From contig JACCTJ010000140.1 of NCBI GenBank assembly GCA_013812485.1, forward strand, positions 1 through 7,029: 7,029 nt of DNA. The letters are read 5' to 3'. Positions 1 to 5,923 of this stretch are shown in pieces (the first letter of the stretch is position 1; every line of letters starts with the position of its first letter). Made by a program: the position numbers and the translations under genes. The stretch is from Thermoleophilaceae bacterium (lineage in GTDB: Bacteria > Actinomycetota > Thermoleophilia > Solirubrobacterales > Thermoleophilaceae). The notes under the pieces are model-generated. The model was not told the DNA's origin. It saw only the letters and a program-made list of their open reading frames with translations, and made no database searches.

Positions 1-1179
1 CCCGGGTCGCTCGTGCTCCTCGGCGGCGCGCCCGGGATCGGCAAGTCGACGATAACCGCGAGCGCGCTCGGCAATCTGGCCGCCGCGGGACGACGGACGC
101 TGTACGTGACCGCCGAGGAGTCGGCCGCCCAGGTCAAGCTGCGCGCGCAGCGCTTGGGGGACGCGGCCCTGAAGGTGCCGATCGTCGCGGCGACCGACCT
201 CGACGCCGTGGCGGCGACGATCGAGGCCGAGCGGCCCGAGGTCTGCGTGGTCGACTCGGTCCAGGCTCTGCACGCAGAGGGGCTGACCGGGTCGCCGGGG
301 ACGGTCGGCCAGGTGCGCGAGGCCGCCGGTCGGATCGCGCGCGTGGCCAAGGACCGCGACGTGGCGACGGTGCTCGTCGGCCACGTGACCAAGGAGGGCT
401 CGCTCGCGGGCCCGCGCGTGCTCGAGCACCTCGTCGACTGCGTGCTCCACTTCGAGGGCGAGCGCGAGCGGGCCTACCGGACGCTGCGGGCGGTCAAGAA
501 CCGCTTCGGCTCGACGAACGAGGTCGGCGTCTTCGAGATGCGCGAGGCCGGCCTCGTAGAGGTGCTCGACGCCTCCGCGCGCTTCGTCTCCGAGGCCACC
601 CGGGCGCCGGGATCGGTGGTACTGTGCGCCATGGAGGGCTCGCGCCCGCTGCTCGTCGAGGTGCAGGCGCTGGTGGCGCGGTCGGAGCTCGTCCCGCCCC
701 GGCGGGTGGCGAGCGGCATCGACCGCAATCGCCTCGCCCTCGTGCTCGCGGTGCTCGCCCGCCACGGCGGGATCGGGCTCGGCTCGAGCGACGTGTTCGT
801 CTCGGCCGCCGGCGGCGTGCGGGTCGACGAGCCGGGAGCGGACCTGGCGGTGGCGCTCGCGCTCGCCTCGGCGGCGCGCGGCGTACCGCTGCGCTCTCAA
901 GGCGCGCGCCGGCCCCAAACCCTCGCCCCAGCGGTGTTCGGAGAGGGAGACGACGACTTCGACGCGGCGGTGGACCGGGCGCCGCTCGGCGCCTTTGGCG
1001 AGATCGGGCTGACCGGCGAGCTGCGCTACGTGGCCCACCCCGAGCGGCGGATCGCCGAGGCGGCCAAGTTCGGGCTCGAGCCGGTGATCTCACCGGAGGG
1101 ACCCGTGCGGACGCTGCGCCAGGCGCTGACCGCCGCGCTCGGCACAGGACCGCGAGCGAAGGAGAGGGCGGCCGCGTGA
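1..1179 (+). CDS. radA: DNA repair protein RadA (Sms), 5' end cut by window edge
   Basis: RadA is a RecA-like ATPase that helps process recombination intermediates and drives branch migration. The reading frame is open from base 1, so the N-terminal zinc-finger region and roughly 85 residues are outside the window (estimate from the family length of about 455-460). Visible: Walker A GGAPGIGKST at 22-51, a Walker B-like strand VCVVDSVQAL near 241-270, the RadA-specific KNRFG motif at 496-510, then the C-terminal Lon-protease-like domain (from about base 620), with GEIGLTGELR near 997-1026 and ERRIAEAAKFG after it. The 392 visible residues are longer than expected because of an insert of roughly 25-30 residues around 892-987, described separately. 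The stop is TGA at 1177-1179. disA follows after 96 bases, a common pairing in actinobacteria and Firmicutes. The family call is secure; the start cannot be judged. Confidence 0.97.
   Translation, partial: PGSLVLLGGAPGIGKSTITASALGNLAAAGRRTLYVTAEESAAQVKLRAQRLGDAALKVPIVAATDLDAVAATIEAERPEVCVVDSVQALHAEGLTGSPGTVGQVREAAGRIARVAKDRDVATVLVGHVTKEGSLAGPRVLEHLVDCVLHFEGERERAYRTLRAVKNRFGSTNEVGVFEMREAGLVEVLDASARFVSEATRAPGSVVLCAMEGSRPLLVEVQALVARSELVPPRRVASGIDRNRLALVLAVLARHGGIGLGSSDVFVSAAGGVRVDEPGADLAVALALASAARGVPLRSQGARRPQTLAPAVFGEGDDDFDAAVDRAPLGAFGEIGLTGELRYVAHPERRIAEAAKFGLEPVISPEGPVRTLRQALTAALGTGPRAKERAAA
892..987 (+). repeat. In-frame insert in radA carrying an imperfect palindrome
   Basis: In the RadA family the segment ending in 'RxxPL' normally runs within a few residues into 'VFGEVGLTGE'. 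Here about 25-30 extra residues separate GVPL (ends at 891) from GAFGEIGL (starts at 988). The insert begins RSQGARRPQTLAPAVFGEG and continues with an acidic run DDDFD. Its DNA contains an imperfect inverted repeat: CCCTCGCC at 920-927 and GGAGAGGG at 940-947, 7 of 8 positions complementary, with a 12-base loop. It also has a CCCCAAACCC run (913-922) unlike the surrounding codon pattern. The reading frame is kept. It may be a mobile palindromic element that entered the gene in frame, or simply a lineage-specific surface loop. Insert boundaries are estimated from memory of the family, not from an alignment. Confidence 0.5.
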
Positions 1180-1275
1180 GTGCGTGCCGTACGCGCGCCC
1201 TCGAGGCGTTTCCCAGCATCTCCCCTCAGGAAGACCTGATACGGGCAACTTAAGTTCATCACGTATCATGGACTG
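1180..1275 (+). promoter_or_regulatory. radA-disA gap with nested palindromes and a -10-like box
   Basis: The 3' part of this gap is strikingly AT-rich for the window: 1237-1270 is about 41% GC. A perfect 10-bp palindrome AACTTAAGTT lies at 1247-1256. Around it sit inverted arms TGATACG (1237-1243) and CGTATCA (1262-1268); the centres of the two palindromes differ by only one base. The right arm overlaps TATCAT (1264-1269), which fits the actinobacterial -10 pattern TANNNT and stands 6 bases before the disA ATG, the spacing expected for a leaderless mRNA. No good -35 (TTGACA-like) is visible at the proper distance, and there is no clear terminator for radA. The simplest reading is a disA promoter covered by an operator. 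A regulatory RNA stem is less likely because the inner palindrome has no loop. Confidence 0.45.
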
Positions 1276-2388
1276 ATGCAATCCCGTGCCGGTGACGAGC
1301 CGAGCGAGCTCGAGCATCGACAGGAGCCCCGGCTCCTCCGCGCGCTCGAGACCGTGGCACCGGGCGCGGCGATCCGCGAGGGGATCGACAACATCGTGCA
1401 GGCCCGCACGGGCGGCCTGCTCGTCGTCGGCGAGGAGGAGGAGCTCTCGTTCCTGCTCTCTGGCGGACTGCGGGTCGAGATCGACTACACCCCGGCGCTG
1501 CTCTACCAGCTGGCGAAGATGGACGGGGCGATCCTGCTCTCCGCCGACGCCACGAAGATCCTCTGGGCCAACGTTCAGCTGATGCCCGACCCGACGATCC
1601 TCTCGCTCGAGACGGGAACCCGCCACCGCACCGCGGAGCGGGCCTCGAAGCAGACCGGCGCCCTCGTGGTCGCCATCTCCCAGCGCCGCGACGTCGTCTC
1701 CATCTACCTCGACGGCTCCAAGTACATCCTCGAGGAGATTCCCGTCGTCCTGGCGAAGGCCAACCAGGCGCTGGCCACCCTCGAGAAGTACCGCCGCCGC
1801 CTCGACCAGGTCGCCACGCGCCTGACCGCTGTCGAGTTCGCCAGCGGCGTGATGCTCCACGACGTGCTCACCGTCCTCCAGCGTGCCGAGCTCGTCACCC
1901 GCATGGCCGTCGAGGTCGAGCGCTATATCGTCGAGCTCGGGACCGAGGGACGCCTGATCGAGATGCAGCTCGAGGAGACGATGGTGGGCGTCGCCGCCGA
2001 CAAGGCCGCCCTCGTGCGCGACTACGTCACGCCGGTCTCCCAGGAGGACTTCGCCCTCGTGGTCGACTCGCTGGCGCGCCTGCCCCACCAAGACGTGCTC
2101 GACTTCGGCCGCCTGGCCGAGCTGCTCGGCTACGAACGCAAGGTCGGCACGCTCGACTTCCCGGTCTCCCCCCGCGGCTACCGGATCCTCGGAAAGATCC
2201 CGCGCGTGCGGCGGCTCGCCATCGACGCGATCGTGCGCTCGTTCGAGGGACTCGACGAGATCCTCTCCGCGACCGACGGCGACCTCGAGGCGCTCGACGG
2301 CGTGGGAGACATGCGCGCGAAGGAGATCCGCGAGGGCCTGCGCGGCCTTCAGGAGACAAACCTCGTGGACCGCTACCTGCAGACTTGA
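1276..2388 (+). CDS. disA: DNA integrity scanning diadenylate cyclase DisA
   Basis: DisA condenses two ATP into cyclic di-AMP and binds branched DNA, which lowers its cyclase activity in Bacillus. The 370-residue product is close to the usual length of about 355-360. The N-terminal DAC domain (roughly residues 15-155) shows the catalytic DGA at residues 83-85 and the RHR motif in GTRHRTAERAS at 116-118. A helical linker follows (about 160-310). The C-terminal helix-hairpin-helix DNA-binding region carries IPRVRRLAIDAIV and LDGVGDMRAKEIREGL. The ATG at 1276 is chosen because it gives a standard N-terminus and the -10-like hexamer lies 6 bases upstream; the only Shine-Dalgarno-like bases are GGA, too close to the ATG. 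An in-frame start further upstream is not obvious. The TGA stop overlaps the TTG start of carD, suggesting translational coupling. Catalytic residues are intact, so the enzyme should be active. Confidence 0.97.
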   Translation: MQSRAGDEPSELEHRQEPRLLRALETVAPGAAIREGIDNIVQARTGGLLVVGEEEELSFLLSGGLRVEIDYTPALLYQLAKMDGAILLSADATKILWANVQLMPDPTILSLETGTRHRTAERASKQTGALVVAISQRRDVVSIYLDGSKYILEEIPVVLAKANQALATLEKYRRRLDQVATRLTAVEFASGVMLHDVLTVLQRAELVTRMAVEVERYIVELGTEGRLIEMQLEETMVGVAADKAALVRDYVTPVSQEDFALVVDSLARLPHQDVLDFGRLAELLGYERKVGTLDFPVSPRGYRILGKIPRVRRLAIDAIVRSFEGLDEILSATDGDLEALDGVGDMRAKEIREGLRGLQETNLVDRYLQT

Positions 2389-3002
2389 TCAACCACGCGG
2401 CGCCCGCGCCGCGCGACGACGAGGAGGACACCATCACCGACGTAGCCTGGGAAGAAGAACTTGAAGATCTGGAGATCATTGCCGAGATCGATTACGAGAT
2501 CGGCGACCACGTGGTCTACCCACACCACGGCGCCGGGAAGGTCCTCAAGAAGGAGGTCCGCAGGGTGCTCGGCTCGGAGCGCGAGTACCTGACCATCAAG
2601 ATCATCCACAACGAGATGACCGTCATGGTCCCCTGCGAGAACGCGTCCAAGGCGGGGCTTCGTCGCATCATCGACGAGGAGGAGGTCGAGCGCGTGATCG
2701 CGGTCCTGCGCGACGACGTCTCCTCGATGCCCAAGAACTGGAACCGCCGTTTCAAGCACAACCGCGACAAGATCAAGACCGGCGACGTCTTCGAGCTCGC
2801 CGAGGTCGTACGCAACCTGGCAATCCGCGAGGCCGATAAGGGCCTCTCGACCGGCGAGAAGCAGATGTTCACGCGGGCCAAGAAGGTCCTTGCGTCTGAG
2901 CTCACCTACGCGCTCGAGATGGAGGAGGGCGACGCCGAGGCCCACATCGACAGCCTGATCGTGGAGGCCCAGGCCGCTCGCGCCGGACAGGCGGCGGCCT
3001 AG
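2385..3002 (+). CDS. carD: CarD-family RNA polymerase-binding transcription regulator with acidic N-terminal extension
   Basis: CarD binds the RNA polymerase beta subunit and the upstream edge of the transcription bubble, stabilising open complexes, notably at rRNA promoters. The RNAP-interaction domain begins at about residue 39 (GDHVVYPHHGAGKV), and the helical C-terminal domain includes KNWNRRFK, with W119 equivalent to the bubble-wedging tryptophan (W85 in Mycobacterium), followed by LSTGEKQMF. The product is 205 residues against about 160 for mycobacterial CarD. Most of the excess is an N-terminal extension of about 34 residues in which 15 of residues 11-38 are Asp or Glu. The start is taken as TTG at 2385, overlapping the disA stop (TTGA). 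No ATG, GTG or other TTG occurs in frame between it and the domain, so the extension seems real. No Shine-Dalgarno is placed correctly, so translation may depend on coupling to disA. Family call secure; start moderately so. Confidence 0.95.
   Translation: MINHAAPAPRDDEEDTITDVAWEEELEDLEIIAEIDYEIGDHVVYPHHGAGKVLKKEVRRVLGSEREYLTIKIIHNEMTVMVPCENASKAGLRRIIDEEEVERVIAVLRDDVSSMPKNWNRRFKHNRDKIKTGDVFELAEVVRNLAIREADKGLSTGEKQMFTRAKKVLASELTYALEMEEGDAEAHIDSLIVEAQAARAGQAAA
2396..2413 (+). repeat. GC-rich perfect inverted repeat just inside carD
   Basis: CGCGGCGC at 2396-2403 is the exact reverse complement of GCGCCGCG at 2406-2413, with only two bases between the arms. As RNA it could form a 7-bp all-GC stem with a 4-base loop, beginning 11 bases after the first base of the carD TTG start codon. 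It encodes part of the non-conserved N-terminus (around residues 4-10), so the DNA is free to vary. No T-run follows, so it does not look like an intrinsic terminator. It might slow initiation on carD, but in DNA this GC-rich it may be chance. Confidence 0.35.
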
Positions 3003-3031
3003 CCGGCCGTCGCGGTCTAGCGGCCAGCAAC

Positions 3032-3730
3032 GTGACCGTCGTCGGGTTGCTGGTCGCCGCGGGCAGCGGCGAGCGGCTCGGCGCCGGACGCCCCAAGGCG
3101 TTCGCGGAGTGCGCCGGGCGCCCGCTGCTCGAGTGGAGCCTCGACGCCCTGAGCGCGGTCTGCGACCGGGTGGTGGTGGCGGTGCCGCCCGCGCTCGAAG
3201 GCGAGGATCCCGGCTGGGTGGCAGGTGCTGCCTGTCGCTCGGGCTCGGTCCGCGCCGCGCTGAGCGCCGCGCCGGAGGCCGTGTTAGCGGTCGTGCACGA
3301 CGCGGCCCGGCCGCTGCTCACCCCCGGCCTCGTCGAGAGCTGCCTCGCCGCGCTCGAGGAGGGCTGGGACGGGGCGGTGGCCGCGGCGCCGCTGACCGAC
3401 ACGCTCAAGGAGACTCGGCCCGGCGAGACGCGGGTCGTGCGGACCCTTCAGCGTCGCGGTCTGTGGGCGGTGCAGACCCCGCAGGTGTTCCGGGCGGATG
3501 TTCTGCGCGCGGCGCTCGAGGTCGACGAGGAGACGCTCGCCGGGGCGAGCGACGACGCCTCGCTCGTCGAGGCCGCCGGCGGAGCGGTACGGGTGGTCGA
3601 GGCCCCGGCCGAGAACCTCAAGGTGACGAGCCGCCTCGACCTGCGCGTGGCCGAGGCGCTGCTGCGAGAGCGCAAGGGCGGCGCGGAGGCCGGCTCGCCC
3701 TCGTCGCCGGCCGCCGCGGCGCGGGCCTGA
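3032..3730 (+). CDS. ispD: 2-C-methyl-D-erythritol 4-phosphate cytidylyltransferase IspD
   Basis: IspD transfers CMP from CTP to methylerythritol phosphate, the third step of the non-mevalonate isoprenoid pathway, in the cytoplasm. The 232-residue product has the expected fold markers in order: nucleotide-binding LVAAGSGERLG (residues 7-17) with PK at 21-22, the CRSGSVRAAL segment (68-77) matching the family RxxSV motif, VVHDAARPLL (87-96), TDTLKE (122-127), LWAVQTPQVFR (144-154), SDDASLVEAAG (173-183) and ENLKVTSRLDL (194-204). The last 20 residues or so are an Ala/Ser/Gly-rich tail beyond the family core. GTG at 3032 is chosen because the nucleotide-binding loop begins seven residues later, as in homologues. 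The ribosome binding site is weak. It lies 29 bases after carD and 15 bases before the PHP gene. There is no fusion to IspF, unlike the bifunctional IspDF of some bacteria. Confidence 0.96.
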   Translation: MTVVGLLVAAGSGERLGAGRPKAFAECAGRPLLEWSLDALSAVCDRVVVAVPPALEGEDPGWVAGAACRSGSVRAALSAAPEAVLAVVHDAARPLLTPGLVESCLAALEEGWDGAVAAAPLTDTLKETRPGETRVVRTLQRRGLWAVQTPQVFRADVLRAALEVDEETLAGASDDASLVEAAGGAVRVVEAPAENLKVTSRLDLRVAEALLRERKGGAEAGSPSSPAAAARA

Positions 3731-3745
3731 CGAGGGCCGAGGGCC

Positions 3746-4576
3746 GTGCTGACCGACCTCCACGTCCACCTGCGCTCCGACGCACCCGAGGCCACCGCCG
3801 CGAGCGCCTTTACGCGCGCCAACGCCGAACGCTACGCCGAAGTCGCGTCCGAGCGCGGGATCGAGTACCTCGGCGTCTCCGAGCACGTCTACCGGTTCCG
3901 CCAAGCCCTCGAGGTCTGGCGCCATCCCTTCTGGGAGGAGAGCGCGACCGACGACCTCGACGCCTACTGCGAGTTCGTCCGCACCGAGACCGACCTCGCG
4001 CTCGGCATCGAGGCCGACTTCGTGCCCGGGCGCGAGGACCGGATGGCCAACCTGCTCGAGGGCCGCGACTGGGACTACGTGCTCGGCTCGGTGCACTTCG
4101 TGGGCGATCACGCCGTGGACATGGGCGGCGAGTGGGACCTCTGGCGCCGCCAGAGCGATCCCGACAAGGTCTGGCGGAGCTACTTCGAGACGCTCGGCGA
4201 GGCCGCGCGCTGCGGCCTGTTCGACGTGATCACCCATCCCGACCTGGTCAAGCTGTGGGGCGGCGAGCGCCCGCGTCCGCAGCGCGATCCCCGCTTCTTC
4301 TACGAGATCGCCATCGAGGGGATCGCCGACTCCGACGTCGCCGTCGAGGTCTCGACGGCGGGGCTGCGCAAGCCCGTCCGGGAGATCTACCCCGATCCCG
4401 CCTTCCTCTCGATGTGCCTCGAGGCCGGCAGGCCGGTCACGCTCTCCTCCGACGCCCACACCCCGAACGACCTCGGCTACCGCTACGAAGAGGCGGTCGA
4501 GCTGTTGGGGTCGCTCGGGGTCGAGGAGGTCGCGGTCTTCGAGGGCCGGCGGCGGCGCCTCGTGCCGATCGGGTAG
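3746..4576 (+). CDS. PHP-domain phosphoesterase, HisJ/histidinol-phosphatase-like
   Basis: The 276-residue product is a PHP-superfamily metal-dependent phosphoesterase. The metal-ligand motifs are all visible: DLHVH (D4, H6, H8), SEH (E46, H47), GIEADF (E89), GSVHFV (H117), ITHPDLVK (H164), EVSTAGLRKP (E201) and SSDAH (D236, H238). This pattern and the length match histidinol phosphatases of the HisJ/HisK type, which release phosphate from L-histidinol phosphate in histidine synthesis. Close relatives act on other phosphate esters and no other his gene is present here, so the substrate is inferred and no symbol is given. GTG at 3746 puts the first metal motif at residue 4, typical for the family, and GAGGG at 3732-3736 is a well-spaced ribosome binding site. 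It sits between ispD and ispF, 15 bases after ispD, probably co-transcribed. Confidence 0.88.
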   Translation: MLTDLHVHLRSDAPEATAASAFTRANAERYAEVASERGIEYLGVSEHVYRFRQALEVWRHPFWEESATDDLDAYCEFVRTETDLALGIEADFVPGREDRMANLLEGRDWDYVLGSVHFVGDHAVDMGGEWDLWRRQSDPDKVWRSYFETLGEAARCGLFDVITHPDLVKLWGGERPRPQRDPRFFYEIAIEGIADSDVAVEVSTAGLRKPVREIYPDPAFLSMCLEAGRPVTLSSDAHTPNDLGYRYEEAVELLGSLGVEEVAVFEGRRRRLVPIG

Positions 4577-4648
4577 GTGGTCGAGCGCGCCAGGCTCGCG
4601 CCGTGCCCGCGTCCGCCGTGACGTCGGCATTTGGGCCATGATCCGCGG

Positions 4649-5130
<482 letters not shown>

Positions 5131-5134
<4 letters not shown>

Positions 5135-5851
5135 GCGACGCCGCCGACCTGGTCTTCGCGGGAATCGCCCGCCAGGCCGCGCTCGTCCGCTCGGGCCAGA
5201 TCTCCTCGCGCGAGCTCGTCGAGGCCTGCCTCGGGCGGATCGCGCGCCTCGACCCGGCCCTGAACGCCTTTCGCGTCGTGCTCGGCGAGCGGGCGAGCGC
5301 GGAGGCGGAACAGGCCGACGCCCGCCGCGGCGCCGGCGACGAGCGGCCGCTGCCCGGGGTGCCGGTCGCCGTCAAGGACGTGGCCGACGTGGCCGGCGAG
5401 ACCACGACGCACGGCACGGGCGCGCACGGGCCCGCGGCGGACCGGGACTCCGAGCTCGTGCGCCGGCTACGCGCCGCCGGCGCGATAATCGTCGGCAAGA
5501 CGCACACGCCGGAGCTCGCCCTCGCCGGGATGGTCGGTGCGGCGACCGCCTCGGACGGGCTCGGCTCGATCCGCATTCCCGCGGCCTGCGTGGCTGTTCG
5601 GACTCAACCCCCAGCGCGGGCGGGTACCGCTCGCGCCCGACGACGACCATTGGCACGGCCTGAGCGTGGCCGGCGTCCTCACCCGCTCGGTGCTCGACAT
5701 CGCTGCGGTCCCGGCGGGCTTCGACCGCGACCGCCTTCCGCTCTCGGTGCAGTTCGTCGGCCGCCCGAACGACGAGGCCACGCTGCTCTCGCTCGCGGCG
5801 CAGGTTGAGGCCGAGCGGCCCTGGGCGGATCGTCGCCCGCCGGTGTCGTGA
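5131..5851 (+). pseudogene. Amidase-signature enzyme remnant: two in-frame deletions and a frameshift
   Basis: Intact amidase-signature enzymes (about 450-480 residues) hydrolyse amides with a Ser-cisSer-Lys triad. Here GTG at 5131, overlapping the ispF stop, begins a good N-terminus: the SSRELVEACLGRI region, GVPVAVKDVADVAGE with the triad Lys (codon 5374-5376, residue 82), and IIVGKTHTPELAL. After 5523 the sequence jumps to AGMVGAATASDGLGSIRIP, so a block of about 35 residues with the GGSSGGS loop and its cis-serine is absent; the nucleophile serine (5566-5568) remains. Near 5590 homology passes to another frame: WLFGLNPQRGRVPLAP, then HWHGLSVAGVLTRSVLDIA. A second loss, perhaps 150-200 residues, joins this at about 5700-5706 to AVPAGFDRDRLPLSVQFVG and RPNDEATLLSL, ending at TGA 5849-5851. 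Without the frame change the first frame runs on as Arg/Pro-rich non-homologous sequence to 5808. Sizes are estimated from family memory. Almost certainly non-functional. Confidence 0.88.
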
Positions 5852-5923
5852 GTCTGCGCGGCGCGGGAGCGACCTGACGCGTCGCCGAGCGATCGCCGCC
5901 GCAGCGCCGAATAGGCTCCGTTC
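5852..5923 (+). promoter_or_regulatory. Gap before cysS with a -10-like box
   Basis: The 72-base gap contains TAGGCT at 5912-5917, matching TANNNT, exactly 6 bases before the GTG of cysS. This is the same spacing as TATCAT before disA and would fit a leaderless cysS transcript. No Shine-Dalgarno and no convincing -35 box is seen. Two short palindromes, GACGCGTC (5876-5883) and GCGATCGC (5889-5896), lie upstream, but such sites are common in GC-rich DNA and have no clear role. Confidence 0.35.

Noticed and set aside
1180..1236. Possible small gene or terminator after radA
   Set aside because: No stem followed by a T-run and no supported start with coding character; nothing firm is seen here.
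3002..3028. Imperfect inverted repeat (GGCCG at 3005-3009, CGGCC at 3021-3025) between carD and ispD
   Set aside because: A 5-bp core with an 11-base loop and no T-run; expected by chance at this GC level and not convincing as a terminator.
3731..3744. Tandem CGAGGGC CGAGGGC before the PHP start
   Set aside because: Only two 7-base copies; best explained by a Shine-Dalgarno (GAGGG) and a chance repeat.
3109..4641. 510-codon open frame on the plus strand overlapping ispD and the PHP gene
   Set aside because: Arg/Gly/Ala-rich low-complexity translation of an alternative frame, with no motif; the real genes in the other frames show full catalytic motif sets.
5537..5851. Separate small gene starting at ATG-like frame 5537
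   Set aside because: From about 5591 onward it is clearly the C-terminal amidase sequence; its first residues are the out-of-frame reading of the N-terminal part, so it is the second piece of one broken gene.
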